Assembly: GCF_011617705.1 (NCBI RefSeq)
Contig: NZ_CP050154.1
Span: forward strand, 992,001 to 1,056,000
Source of the DNA: Brevibacterium limosum
GTDB lineage: Bacteria > Actinomycetota > Actinomycetes > Actinomycetales > Brevibacteriaceae
Length of the DNA stretch: 64,000 nt
Direction: 5' to 3'
Shown: piece by piece, positions 1 to 8,664 of the stretch
Layout: the number at the start of each line of letters is the position of its first letter
Position numbering within the stretch: the first letter of the stretch is position 1
The notes under the pieces: generated by a model
Seen by the model: only the letters and a program-made list of their open reading frames with translations
The model's database searches: none
What the model was told of the DNA's origin: nothing
Program-made: the position numbers and the translations under genes

Positions 1-103
1 CCGTACTGATCCAGCTTTAGTGCTTCTTCGGATTTCCCTCGGAGCCGGCTGACCGCAATCGGGCCAGAACAGAACGGTCCACCCACTGTGCGCCTCGCGG
101 CAT

Positions 104-109
104 TAGTGT
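104..109 (+). promoter_or_regulatory. -10 box of a probable leaderless promoter
   Basis: TAGTGT ends 6 nt before the ATG of the AI-2E family gene and no Shine-Dalgarno sequence precedes that ATG. The same spacing of a TANNNT box to the ATG occurs before the dgt gene and the DUF4143-type ATPase in this window, which fits transcripts beginning at the start codon. No good -35 hexamer is visible. Confidence 0.45.
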
Positions 110-115
110 TGGGCC

Positions 116-1201
116 ATGACAGAAGGCCCATTGAACCCGACTCCGAATCGCGATGACCCGATTCCCGAGGGACTCAAACTCGGTGCCCGCTTCACCGGAT
201 ATCTGCTGGTGATCATCGCGGGGATCACAGTTGCGATCTTCGTCGCTCTGCAGGTCGCCCAGATAGTCATCCCGTTTCTGGCCGGACTCGTCCTCTCTGC
301 TCTCCTGGTCCCCATGTCGATGTTCCTGCAACGGCATCGGTGGCCCAAATGGCTGGCGGTGGTCACCGTCTGGGTGGTCGTCCTCGGCCTGCTGGCCGGA
401 CTCGTTCTTCTCATCACCTTCCAAATCAGAAGTGAGATACCTGAGATCCAAAAGCAGGTGGCGACGACCCTGGACGCGGCGAAGCAGTTCTTGGCCATGC
501 AGCCGTTCGGAATCACCGAAGCCAAACTCAATGGTCTCGTCGACTCCTCGGGGAAGTGGCTGCAGGACAACGCAGAAGGTCTCGGCTCCGGGGCCGCCGA
601 AGTGGGCACGACGGCGGCTCATATCGTCGAAGGCGTCCTCATCATCCTGTTCGTCACCCTTTTCGCGCTCATCGACGGACGGGGCATCTGGACCTGGGTC
701 GTCAACATCTGGCCGAAGAAGGCGCATGCGCGGATCTCCGCGGCCGGCGAGGCCGGGTGGAAGACGCTGACGGACTTCATTCGGATCCAGCTCGTCGTCG
801 CGGCGAGTGATGCAGTCGGGATCGGAGTGGGCGCACTGATCCTCGGGGTCCCATTGGCGGTGCCGATCGCGATAGTGGTCTTCCTCGGGGCCTTCGTGCC
901 GTTCGTCGGGGCGATCGTGGGCGGCGCGGTCGCGGTGGGCTTGGCGCTGCTCTTCAACGGCTGGGTGCACGGCCTGATCATGCTCGGGATCGTCATCGTC
1001 GTTCAGCAGCTCGAAAGCCACGTCCTGCAGCCGTGGCTGACAGGACCCACAGTGAAGATCCATCCCCTGGCGGTGATCCTCGGGGTGACAGCGGGAGCAG
1101 CGGTCGCGGGCGTCGCCGGGGCTTTCTTCTCCGTGCCGGTGATCGCGACTCTCAACTCGATGATCCACGCGGCCAAGGACTACAGAGTGGGAATGCAATG
1201 A
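116..1201 (+). CDS. AI-2E family transporter
   Basis: Polytopic membrane protein of 361 residues, the usual size for the AI-2E exporter/permease family (PerM/YhhT/TqsA type). Hydrophobic pairs lie near residues 20-60 and 75-95, followed by an amphipathic central region and a dense C-terminal hydrophobic block (about 175-345) with glycine-rich helices typical of the family. Members export varied small molecules and some act in sodium/proton antiport, so the substrate cannot be read from sequence. The start follows the -10-like box closely and has no Shine-Dalgarno. Its stop overlaps the start of the BrkB-family gene as ATGA, so the two are translationally coupled. Confidence 0.85.
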   Translation: MTEGPLNPTPNRDDPIPEGLKLGARFTGYLLVIIAGITVAIFVALQVAQIVIPFLAGLVLSALLVPMSMFLQRHRWPKWLAVVTVWVVVLGLLAGLVLLITFQIRSEIPEIQKQVATTLDAAKQFLAMQPFGITEAKLNGLVDSSGKWLQDNAEGLGSGAAEVGTTAAHIVEGVLIILFVTLFALIDGRGIWTWVVNIWPKKAHARISAAGEAGWKTLTDFIRIQLVVAASDAVGIGVGALILGVPLAVPIAIVVFLGAFVPFVGAIVGGAVAVGLALLFNGWVHGLIMLGIVIVVQQLESHVLQPWLTGPTVKIHPLAVILGVTAGAAVAGVAGAFFSVPVIATLNSMIHAAKDYRVGMQ

Positions 1202-2166
1202 GACGGGCCTCGCCACGGCTGAATCGAGTGCGGATCGTCAAGGGCGCTCTTCGACGTCTGCTCGAAGATGAGTGTCTCGACAGAGCGGCCGGCCTGGGCT
1301 TCTACGCTCTGCTCTCTGCGGCACCGGCCATCCTCGCCATGGTCTCGCTGCTCGGCGTGGTCGGGGAGGCCGAATCGACCACGAAGGCGGTGCTCTCCCT
1401 GGTCCACGGGGTCTCGGCCGAGGCGGCCGCGGCGATCCGCCCGTTCATCGTCGAACTCACCGAGTCGTCCGCGGCCGGAGCCACCCTCATCGGCAGCCTG
1501 CTGCTGGCGATCTGGTCGTCGTCGAAATACGTCGGAGCGTTCGGTCGTGCCCTGAACGCCGTCTACCGGGTCGAGGAGACCCGCCCCTATTGGAAATTCA
1601 AGCCGTTCATGCTCCTGATGACCGTGGTCACGCTTCTCGTCCTGGCCGCTCTGGGGCTGCTGCTCGTGCTGTCCGGGCCCATCGCCGAAACGTTCGGCGA
1701 GCTCATCGAAATGGGCGCGACTGCCCTGCTGATCTGGAACGTGGTCAGATGGCCGGTCTTCGTCTTCTTCGTCATGCTGCTCATCGCTCTGCTCTACTAT
1801 GTGACCCCGAACGTCAGGCAGCCGAAGTTCCGGTGGGTCAGCCTCGGTGCGTTCGTCGCTCTGCTCGTGCTGCTTGCCGTGTCGGCCTGCTTCGTTCTCT
1901 ATATCAACAACTTCAGCAGCTACAACGTCACCTATGGCTCGATCGGGGGAGTGATCGTCGGCCTCGCCTGGGTATGGATGGTCAACCTCTCGCTGCTCCT
2001 CGGCGCCGAGTTCGACGCCGAGATCGAACGCGAGCGTCAGCGCGGGCCCGAATCTCAGAAGACGTGCCCTCAGGCTGACGGGCGAGAGCTGCGCACGACA
2101 GGGGAGCCAGGATACGGAGCCAGAGCAGTCGAGGACTGCGGCGGGCACTGTCGGTGTGGTTTCTGA
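1198..2166 (+). CDS. YihY/BrkB family inner-membrane protein
   Basis: Membrane protein of 322 residues in the YihY/virulence factor BrkB family (once misassigned as RNase BN). About six membrane helices are visible; conserved pieces include an early GLGFYALLSAAPA segment and the SYNVTYGSIGG loop before the last helix. Role unknown; family members are linked to envelope transport. ATG at 1198 overlaps the preceding stop by 4 nt. After about residue 275 the tail becomes polar, ends in a Cys-rich stretch, and lacks the usual charged C-terminus, so the 3' end may have been replaced or frameshifted. The stop lies 11 nt from the convergent GntR gene. Confidence 0.85.
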   Translation: MRRASPRLNRVRIVKGALRRLLEDECLDRAAGLGFYALLSAAPAILAMVSLLGVVGEAESTTKAVLSLVHGVSAEAAAAIRPFIVELTESSAAGATLIGSLLLAIWSSSKYVGAFGRALNAVYRVEETRPYWKFKPFMLLMTVVTLLVLAALGLLLVLSGPIAETFGELIEMGATALLIWNVVRWPVFVFFVMLLIALLYYVTPNVRQPKFRWVSLGAFVALLVLLAVSACFVLYINNFSSYNVTYGSIGGVIVGLAWVWMVNLSLLLGAEFDAEIERERQRGPESQKTCPQADGRELRTTGEPGYGARAVEDCGGHCRCGF

Positions 2167-2177
2167 CAGCCAGGTCA

Positions 2178-2945
2178 TCACCTGCCTCGACGAGACAGCA
2201 GCGACGTCACGCGCATGCGAGCAGAGTTGATCCACACATCCGAATATTCAATTGCTCGCCCGTCATTGAGGTAGCTCACCTGCTGAAGGTATTGCACTGG
2301 CGCATGAGCAGAGAGATTCAACGCTGCGGCAACCTCGTCATCTGCTGCTTGAGCGGTGAACGTCCGACGTGCCGTAGTCACTTCTCTGCCGAAGTCGTTT
2401 TCGAGGGTCCCGAAGAGACTCGCGGAGCTGAAATCCGTCGATTCGATTCCGGGGGCGAGGTCAGCCCGGACGTAGTTGACGAGATAGGCGACTGGACCGT
2501 CTTCGGTGGAACGGACTCGTCGGAGGACGACGACAGTCTCCTTCGGTGAAATGTCGAGTAGGCCGGCAACGTTGGCTGGAGCGTCTTCCAGGGCGCAATG
2601 CAGAACATTGACTTCGGAAGCGATCCCGCGTGAGGCGAAGTCTTCGGAAAGAGTTGTGAGGTCCTGAGCGAGTGCTGGTTCGGCCTCAGCAGCTGTAACA
2701 AACGTTCCTCTGCCTCTCACCTGCACCAGTCGCCCCTCGGTGATGAGGGAGCTGAGCGCTTTCCGCAGCGTCCCCCGTGAGACTCCGAATTCGACGGCGA
2801 GGGCCGGCTCTGGCTTCAGTCGGTAGTGCACAGGCCAAGTTCCGTTGCTCATCCGCGCCCGAAGTACTTCAGCGATCTGGATATGCAGTGGCATCGGCGC
2901 CGAGCGGTCTACGGTGAGGTCCGTGTCTGAAGTCGCCACTGCCAT
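2178..2945 (-). CDS. GntR family (HutC/UTRA type) transcriptional regulator
   Basis: DNA-binding regulator of 255 residues. The N-terminal winged helix-turn-helix (about residues 15-80, with EFGVSRGTLRKALSSL as the recognition region) is followed by a UTRA ligand-binding domain (about 95-245), which in HutC-type GntR proteins binds a small sugar or metabolite. The start at 2945 is chosen because a strong GGAGGAGG lies just upstream; ATGs further upstream lack this. It is divergent from the ribokinase-deoC-nucleoside hydrolase-MFS operon and probably represses it through sites in the 100-bp shared region, with a pentose phosphate or nucleoside as inducer (inference). Confidence 0.85.
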   Translation of the reverse strand: MAVATSDTDLTVDRSAPMPLHIQIAEVLRARMSNGTWPVHYRLKPEPALAVEFGVSRGTLRKALSSLITEGRLVQVRGRGTFVTAAEAEPALAQDLTTLSEDFASRGIASEVNVLHCALEDAPANVAGLLDISPKETVVVLRRVRSTEDGPVAYLVNYVRADLAPGIESTDFSSASLFGTLENDFGREVTTARRTFTAQAADDEVAAALNLSAHAPVQYLQQVSYLNDGRAIEYSDVWINSARMRVTSLLSRRGR

Positions 2946-3001
2946 TCCCTCCTCCGTTTTCATTCCACTGTCCATCCTATTGACAATGCAAGATGCGAGC
3001 A

Positions 3002-3030
3002 TTGACATCGTAGCCTGCACCACGTATGTT
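3002..3030 (+). promoter_or_regulatory. promoter of the nucleoside-salvage operon
   Basis: A consensus TTGACA (3002-3007) is followed after exactly 17 nt by TATGTT (3025-3030), a good sigma-70-type pair. It would start transcription near 3037, just upstream of the ribokinase start. Confidence 0.6.
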
Positions 3031-3058
3031 CACTATTGTATATAGACATATATGAACA
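3027..3058. promoter_or_regulatory. candidate GntR operator
   Basis: TGTTCA (3027-3032) and its complement TGAACA (3053-3058) frame an AT-rich core containing TATAT-AGAC-ATATA, a second, non-concentric inverted repeat. The region overlaps the -10 box and the start codon region, where a bound GntR/HutC dimer would block transcription. Such an AT-rich stretch is unusual in this GC-rich window. Confidence 0.45.
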
Positions 3059-3069
3059 AAGAGGTGAGG

Positions 3070-4029
3070 ATGCGAGTCGCAGTTGTCGGTAGCTACGGCG
3101 TCGGGGAGACGATGCGAACGAAGCGATTTCCGGGCCCCGGGGAGACGGTGACGGACGGTATTCTCAGCGTCGGGCATGGAGGCAAAGGCTCCAACCAGGC
3201 TGTGGCGACACGTCGACTGGGGGCCGAGGTCTCCCTGCTCACGGCTGTAGGTCAGGACGCAGCGGCCGCAGCCGCGTTCGATCTGTGGAGGCGAGAAGGA
3301 ATCGACTCCTCGCAGGTGCTCGAGATCGAAGAAGCCAACACGATGACCGGAATGATCATCGTCGACGATGAAGCTGAGAACAGAATCGTCATCGCCCCAG
3401 GTGCCCTCGACCACCTCACTGCCGCCGACGTCAGGTCGAGAAGCGAGCTCATCGAGTCAGCAGACGCTCTCATCGTCTGTCTGGAAATTCCGATCGATGC
3501 GGCTTCTGAGGCGGTTCGGATCGGACATGCGGCAGGAGTCCTCACCGTGTTCAATCCTGCACCCGCTCGTCCGGTTCCACACGAGATCTTCGACTTCATA
3601 GATGCCATGACGCCTAACCTCTCTGAAGCGAGGGCGATCCTCGGCAAAGACGGATCCGAACCGGGCGGCGACCCGACGTCGTCTGCGGTCTCCGAGCTGG
3701 CGCTCGCTCTCCACGTGAGGACCGGCGTCGACGTCGTTCTCACCAATGGCGCGGACGGAAGCATCGTCGCGGATTCTCAAGGAGCACGCGTCGTGGCACC
3801 ACATCCGCCCGTCGAGCTCGTTGACACCACCGGTGCTGGCGACTCGTTCACCGGAGCACTGACGGTTGCCCTCGTGGAGGGCAGCGATCTGGAGACGGCA
3901 GCTGAACGGGCCGCCGAGGTCGGAGCCTTCGTCGTCGGTCGACACGAAGTGGTTCCCTCGCTGCCTCACCGCAGCGAGCTGTCAGACCTGCTGTGGCCGA
4001 CCATGAGCCGCTCGAGCTCTCACAGCTGA
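3070..4029 (+). CDS. rbsK: ribokinase (PfkB family)
   Basis: Sugar kinase of 319 residues. GGKGSNQAVATRRLG near residue 35 is the substrate-binding signature of ribokinases, NPAPAR is conserved mid-protein, and DTTGAGDSFTGAL near residue 255 holds the catalytic aspartate and anion hole. The likely reaction is ATP-dependent phosphorylation of ribose or deoxyribose released by the nucleoside hydrolase encoded downstream. ATG 3070 is preceded by a GAGGTGAGG purine run; an in-frame ATG at 3052 would add six residues. It is first in a four-gene operon with deoC, the nucleoside hydrolase and an MFS permease. Confidence 0.88.
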   Translation: MRVAVVGSYGVGETMRTKRFPGPGETVTDGILSVGHGGKGSNQAVATRRLGAEVSLLTAVGQDAAAAAAFDLWRREGIDSSQVLEIEEANTMTGMIIVDDEAENRIVIAPGALDHLTAADVRSRSELIESADALIVCLEIPIDAASEAVRIGHAAGVLTVFNPAPARPVPHEIFDFIDAMTPNLSEARAILGKDGSEPGGDPTSSAVSELALALHVRTGVDVVLTNGADGSIVADSQGARVVAPHPPVELVDTTGAGDSFTGALTVALVEGSDLETAAERAAEVGAFVVGRHEVVPSLPHRSELSDLLWPTMSRSSSHS

Positions 4030-4066
4030 CCCTTTTTCCAACACGACACAAGAAAGTAGAACCACT

Positions 4067-4768
4067 ATGTCAAAGACAGACTTCGCATCGCTGAGCTCAC
4101 GCGAGCTCGCCCCTTACATCCAGCACACCAAGATCTCCGTCGGCATCACCAGGGACGAGATCATCGCCCACGCGCAGGAGACCGTCGAATACGGCTTCGG
4201 TGCGGCGATGGTCCCGGGGCCCTGGGTGAAGACGGTGGCGGACACGCTCAAGGGCACAGAGGTGCCTGTCGCTACAGCTCTCGACTTCCCGACCGTGGGT
4301 GTGACGTCGAGCGCAGGCAAGGCCGCCGAAGCGGCCGAACTGGTTCGCCTCGGTGCTGACCAAATCGACATCGGAGTCCAGATCGGCTGGCTCAAGAGCG
4401 GCGACTTCGATGCCTTTCGCGATGACATCGCCGGAGTGGTCAAAGCTGCGGGCGTGCCGATCAAGGTCATGCTCGAACTGCCGTTGCTGACCGAGGATGA
4501 GAAGACAGCCGCTGTCGAGCTCAGCCTCGAAGCAGGAGTCTCCTACCTGAAGAACGCCAGCTCGGGAGCGATCGAGACGGCTTCGCCTGGCAACATCCGC
4601 TACCTCGCCGAGCGCAGCCCCGTAGGCGTGCTCGTCAAGGCGTCGGGCGGCATCAAGAGCCGGGCCCAGGTCATCGAGCTTCTCCAGGCCGGAGCGGCCT
4701 GTGCGGGAACGAGCGCCGGCATCGAAATCATCACCGACACCGCCTCCTCTGAGACCGCCAGCTACTGA
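4067..4768 (+). CDS. deoC: deoxyribose-phosphate aldolase
   Basis: Class I aldolase of 233 residues that cleaves 2-deoxyribose 5-phosphate into acetaldehyde and glyceraldehyde 3-phosphate. The Schiff-base lysine region YLKNASSG (Lys162) and the proton-relay lysine in VLVKASGGI (Lys191) are both present. Length and motifs match the actinobacterial DeoC family. It lies 37 nt after ribokinase and 48 nt before the nucleoside hydrolase, so the operon can take a deoxynucleoside to central carbon metabolism. The NASSG version of the first motif differs from the more common KTSTG. Confidence 0.9.
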   Translation: MSKTDFASLSSRELAPYIQHTKISVGITRDEIIAHAQETVEYGFGAAMVPGPWVKTVADTLKGTEVPVATALDFPTVGVTSSAGKAAEAAELVRLGADQIDIGVQIGWLKSGDFDAFRDDIAGVVKAAGVPIKVMLELPLLTEDEKTAAVELSLEAGVSYLKNASSGAIETASPGNIRYLAERSPVGVLVKASGGIKSRAQVIELLQAGAACAGTSAGIEIITDTASSETASY

Positions 4769-4816
4769 GAACAACTGACGCCGACATCTCGTCGACGACG
4801 CCGAGAAGGGACTGCT

Positions 4817-5785
4817 ATGACACGACGCATCATCATCGACACGGACACCGCCCAGGACGACTGCGTCGCCCTGTTGGTGGGGCTGCTCGATCGGGAATCC
4901 TCGCTCGAGGCGATCACCATGGTGGCAGGAAATGTGGGGTTCAGCCGCCAAGTGCACAATGCCCACACGACGCTCAGCGTCGCCGGCCGGCTCGGCGAGG
5001 TGCCCGTCCATCTGGGATGTGAACGGCCCCTGACACGCGAATGGGTGTCGGCCGAGAACGTCCACGGTGACGGTGCGGGCGGAATGAGGATGGATCTCAC
5101 CGGGTGTGCGACCGAGGCTGAGCACGGCGTGGACGCCTTGGTGCGGATCGTCAGCGAGAACCCTGGCCAGATCGACATCGTGGCCATCGGGCCGCTGACG
5201 AACATTGCTATGGCCGTGGTCAAGGACCCGACGTTCGCCGCCAATGTGCGGTCAATGACAATCATGGGCGGATCGAACAACGGTCGCGGCAATATCACCG
5301 CAGCGGCCGAGTTCAACTTCTACGTCGACCCCGAGGCAGCCGACACCGTATTCTCCTCCGGGCTGAACATCATCGTCGTGCCTTGGGCGCCGCTGACTCT
5401 CGACGGCGCGGTCTTCAAGGCTGACAAGCTCAAGCAGATCGCCGCGATCGGAACCCCGCTGGCACGCTTCTTCACGAAAGTCTGCGCAGCCACTCTCGAA
5501 TTTGATGAGGCGGTCGGGATTCCGGGTACCACTCACCCGGACTCGCTGTCGGCAGCCGTGCTGCTGCATCCGGAGCTCATCACGGCCGCGGCCGATTACA
5601 ATGTCCAGATCGAAACCGGTTCCGAGCTGACTCGCGGCTACTCGGCGATGTCTTGGGGAGTCCATGACCTCCCAGCCAACGCTCGCGTCATCGAAGCAGT
5701 CGACGGGCAGGCCTTCTTCGACCTCATCTGCGTCCTGCTTGCAACCATTACCGTTCCCAGCCGCGAGATCGAGGGCCTGCGGTGA
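4817..5785 (+). CDS. inosine/uridine-preferring nucleoside hydrolase family protein
   Basis: Protein of 322 residues that hydrolyses the N-glycosidic bond of ribonucleosides, releasing base and ribose. The N-terminal calcium-binding aspartate cluster reads DTDTAQDD (Asp8, Asp10, Asp14, Asp15), a variant of the usual DTDPGxDD, and GPLTNIAMAV and IMGG follow at the expected places. The C-terminal active-site region appears as THPDSLSAAV instead of the usual HDPLA-like motif, so base preference is uncertain. A purine-rich AAGGGA precedes the start. The stop overlaps the GTG start of the MFS gene. Confidence 0.88.
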   Translation: MTRRIIIDTDTAQDDCVALLVGLLDRESSLEAITMVAGNVGFSRQVHNAHTTLSVAGRLGEVPVHLGCERPLTREWVSAENVHGDGAGGMRMDLTGCATEAEHGVDALVRIVSENPGQIDIVAIGPLTNIAMAVVKDPTFAANVRSMTIMGGSNNGRGNITAAAEFNFYVDPEAADTVFSSGLNIIVVPWAPLTLDGAVFKADKLKQIAAIGTPLARFFTKVCAATLEFDEAVGIPGTTHPDSLSAAVLLHPELITAAADYNVQIETGSELTRGYSAMSWGVHDLPANARVIEAVDGQAFFDLICVLLATITVPSREIEGLR

Positions 5786-7176
5786 AGGTGGGGGCGGTCG
5801 AGGACCGCAGAGAGGTCAAACCCGTCCTGGTGCTGACCGCGCTTGTCGTCGCCGTCGCCAGTTTTCAGCTCAATGCCACGATGCTGGCCCCGGCTATCGG
5901 AACAATGGCCGTCGAACTCAACACCGATATCGCCACCATCGGGATGTCGTCGACAGTGTTTTCCTTCGTCACCGCCATCGCCGGTCTGTTCTGGCCACCT
6001 CTGAGCGATATCATCGGCAGGAAACGGGCTCTACTCCTGTCCACAAGCATCCTCACCTTAGGTAGCCTCATGGCGGCGCTTGCCGTGAATGTGCCCATGC
6101 TCATGGTCGGTCGGGCGATGCAAGGAGCCTGTGGGGCGACGTTCGCTCTGTCGTTCCTCGTGTTGCGACGGGTCGTCGACCCCAAGCGCTTCGGACGCTA
6201 TGTCGGGATCATCACTGCCATCAATGCCGGCGTCGGAGGAATCGATACCCTGCTGGGCGGCATCATCGCCGACGCGGTCGGGTTCCGAGGCATCTTTGGT
6301 CTTACACTTCTCCTTGAAATCGTCGCCGTCATCATGATCGCTCTTTGGACTCCTGAGATCCGTGAGCTCGCCGCAGCCCGCGTGGACTGGTGGGGGATCG
6401 GCACCCTCACCCTGGCTCTTGTCGCCATCAACTTCGGCCTGACCACGGCGTTCCTGCCCGGCGGATGGACGGATTGGAGGACGTGGGGGAGTTTCGTCGT
6501 CGCCGGGGGTGCCCTCGTCGCGTTCCGCCTCGGCGAAGGGAGGATTGCAAATCCTCTGCTGCCGATCGAGGCGCTGTCAGATCGCGGGGTCTGGGGGTTG
6601 TTGCTGACAACGTTCTTCACTCTGGCATCGAGCTTCTCTGTCCTCGTCTTCATCATTCCAGCTCTGACCCAGGACCCCGAGGGTGGCTTCGGACTGAGCT
6701 CAACCTGGTCAGCGCTCCTCTTCTTAATGCCTTACTCGCTGTTGGGGTGGGCCACAGCTCCCGTTTTCGGCACTCTGGCGCCGCGCATCGGATACCGGCT
6801 CGTGCTGCGCATCGGCCTGCTCGGCAGCCTCGTGCTCACGGGACTGATGGTTGTGGGTGTGACCAATGCGGTCATGCTGGCCTGCGTCGTGTTCTTCATG
6901 GGTGCGACGTACTCGGCTGCGGCCTCATGCGCACTTAACGGGCTGGGCATCATCTACGCACCCGCTTCCCACCCCGGTATCCTGCCGGGAATGAACTCCG
7001 CTGCGTTCAACTTCGGCGCTGCCGTGGGTATCGGCATCATGTCGGCCGTTATCTCGGGAGATGCTGGAACTGATGGCTATCGCAACGCACTCACCATCGC
7101 GACAGTGTTCACCGCTCTGGCCTTCGTTTTCTCGCTCATACTTCCTGCCCGTCAGATCCACGGTGAGAAGGTTTGA
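5782..7176 (+). CDS. MFS transporter, probable nucleoside or pentose uptake/efflux
   Basis: Major facilitator of 464 residues with about 14 hydrophobic helices. The loop between helices 2 and 3 carries PPLSDIIGRKRAL, the MFS motif A, and VGRAMQGACGA follows. The sequence resembles the drug:H+ antiporter-2 branch, but its place as last gene of the nucleoside-salvage operon suggests it moves a nucleoside, base or pentose (inference). It starts with GTG at 5782, overlapping the hydrolase stop as GTGA, so its translation is coupled. Confidence 0.82.
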   Translation: MKVGAVEDRREVKPVLVLTALVVAVASFQLNATMLAPAIGTMAVELNTDIATIGMSSTVFSFVTAIAGLFWPPLSDIIGRKRALLLSTSILTLGSLMAALAVNVPMLMVGRAMQGACGATFALSFLVLRRVVDPKRFGRYVGIITAINAGVGGIDTLLGGIIADAVGFRGIFGLTLLLEIVAVIMIALWTPEIRELAAARVDWWGIGTLTLALVAINFGLTTAFLPGGWTDWRTWGSFVVAGGALVAFRLGEGRIANPLLPIEALSDRGVWGLLLTTFFTLASSFSVLVFIIPALTQDPEGGFGLSSTWSALLFLMPYSLLGWATAPVFGTLAPRIGYRLVLRIGLLGSLVLTGLMVVGVTNAVMLACVVFFMGATYSAAASCALNGLGIIYAPASHPGILPGMNSAAFNFGAAVGIGIMSAVISGDAGTDGYRNALTIATVFTALAFVFSLILPARQIHGEKV

Positions 7177-7261
7177 TCAACGATCAGAATCGCGGCACGC
7201 GGGGAAGCGCTCCTTCTGCCGTGTCGAAGCAATGAGTGAAAGCATAGTGCCGTACGAAAGG

Positions 7262-7447
7262 ATGGTCTCGATTTCTGATGATGAGGAGAAGAACAAGCAG
7301 TCACCGGTCCGAGTGCCCGAGGCCACAAGGGAAGACCTCGCCGAGAAGCCCGGAACCGATTCTGTCGGTCAGGAATAGCAGGACGAGCTGGTCGATGAGT
7401 GGGAAGACGAGTCCTTTCCTCGCAGCGATCCGCCGGCGCACTACTGA
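7262..7447 (+). pseudogene. small SFPxSDPP-motif protein interrupted by an amber codon
   Basis: Reading from ATG 7262 gives 38 acidic, polar codons, then TAG at 7376-7378; the same frame continues as QDELVDEWEDESFPRSDPPA and stops at 7447. The DExxxESFPxSDPP ending is a recurrent motif of small bacterial proteins of unknown function, so the reading frame on both sides of the TAG belongs to one gene. The simplest reading is a nonsense mutation. A truncated 38-residue product or readthrough cannot be excluded. An in-frame ATG at 7232 could also be the start. Confidence 0.6.
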
Positions 7448-7460
7448 CAACCACATGCAT

Positions 7461-7501
7461 AACAGAGCCCTGTACCTAAGAATCAGGTACCGGGCTCTGT
7501 T
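7461..7501. terminator. bidirectional terminator hairpin
   Basis: A 17-bp stem with one mismatch (AACAGAGCCC.. paired with ..GGGCTCTGTT) and a 7-nt loop lies between the small broken gene on the plus strand and the convergent esterase on the minus strand. The A/T-flanked stem suits termination in both directions. Confidence 0.75.
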
Positions 7502-7544
7502 CTGTGTCGGTGGCCTCTGAGTCGTGTTGTGTCCGGCGGCCGCT

Positions 7545-8600
7545 TCAGAGACGTGCGGCGGCGAAAGCGGCGCTGCGGGTGAGGACGTCTCCGGCATCGT
7601 CGAGCATCCGACCGAAGTGGAGGAAGGAGTGGAGCACCCCGGGGTACAGGTGGTAGTCGACCGGTGTGCCGGCCTCCTCGAGCCGCACGTTCAGGGCCTC
7701 GCTGTCATCGCGCAGGGGATCGAGTCCGGCCGCGGCGATGAAGACCGGGGGAAGCCCTGCCAGATCGGCCTCGAGATGATCGACATAGGGCGAGGAGGCA
7801 TCGGCCGGTGAGCTGAAGTGCTCCGTGGTGATCGAGTCGAGAGCCTCACGGCTCATTCCGTCCCAGCCGCCGCCGTAGAGGCGCCTGCTCGCGGAATCGA
7901 CGAGGCCGTGTCCGCCGTAGAAGAGCAGCAGAGCATCGAGGGCGGAGAAGGTCCGTGAATCGAGGCCGATGCTCTCCGGCTCGTCGCGCAGCAGCAGAGC
8001 TGAACCCAGCGTCAGCATCGCCCCGGCGGAGTCGCCGGCGACGGCCAAGCGCGTTCCGTCGATACCGAGCTCCCTGCCGTGGTGCACGATGTGATCGATT
8101 ACGCCGGCAACCTCGTGCAGGGCCTGGGGGAACTTCGATTCAGGCGAGAGTGAATAGTCGACGCCGATGACTGCGGCTCCGCTCTCGGCGGCGATGACCC
8201 GCATGATCCGATCATGGGTGTCGAGGTCGCCGACGGTGAACCCACCTCCGTGGAGGAAGACGATACCCGGTAGGACCGCCTCGGCGGTGGGGTGATGAAT
8301 GCGGATGGGCACCTGAGCACCGGCCGTGTCGATGACCGCGTCGACGGTGTCGGTCATCGTCGGTCCGCCTTCGTTCCAGAAGGAGCGCTCGGCCCGGTAT
8401 TCGGCGCGCATCGCCGCCAACCCCGCGGTCTCGGCATCCATATCGACACCGATTGCGCGCTGTCCTGCCTGGGCGCATTCCTCGGCTCTGGCAGCCTGCT
8501 TATCGAGCACGGCCCGCATCTGACTAGTCATCGCGGTGACGATGAACCGGGGGATCTCGGTGCTCTCGGCTGCCGGAGCAGCGGCTTCGTCGATGGTCAT
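7545..8600 (-). CDS. alpha/beta hydrolase (HSL/acetyl-esterase type)
   Basis: Serine hydrolase of 351 residues in the hormone-sensitive-lipase-like family. LHGGGF forms the oxyanion hole, GDSAGA carries the nucleophilic serine, GLDPLRDD supplies the aspartate, and LHSFLHF the histidine. It probably cleaves short-chain carboxylic esters in the cytoplasm. The start at 8600 is chosen for its ideal GGAGGAGAAC ribosome site; upstream in-frame ATGs lie in the preceding MFS gene. It sits 64 nt after that MFS gene and probably shares its promoter, suggesting import or export and hydrolysis of the same ester. Confidence 0.88.
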   Translation of the reverse strand: MTIDEAAAPAAESTEIPRFIVTAMTSQMRAVLDKQAARAEECAQAGQRAIGVDMDAETAGLAAMRAEYRAERSFWNEGGPTMTDTVDAVIDTAGAQVPIRIHHPTAEAVLPGIVFLHGGGFTVGDLDTHDRIMRVIAAESGAAVIGVDYSLSPESKFPQALHEVAGVIDHIVHHGRELGIDGTRLAVAGDSAGAMLTLGSALLLRDEPESIGLDSRTFSALDALLLFYGGHGLVDSASRRLYGGGWDGMSREALDSITTEHFSSPADASSPYVDHLEADLAGLPPVFIAAAGLDPLRDDSEALNVRLEEAGTPVDYHLYPGVLHSFLHFGRMLDDAGDVLTRSAAFAAARL

Positions 8601-8664
8601 GTTCTCCTCCGATGGTCGGTCTGGTGGAAAGTCCCCATAGGGCAGGCTACGGCCGACGCGGCGT

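Noticed and set aside
17..1216. 399-codon antisense frame over the AI-2E gene
   Set aside because: Asp/Arg/His-rich translation without a domain; the plus-strand product is a clear membrane protein.
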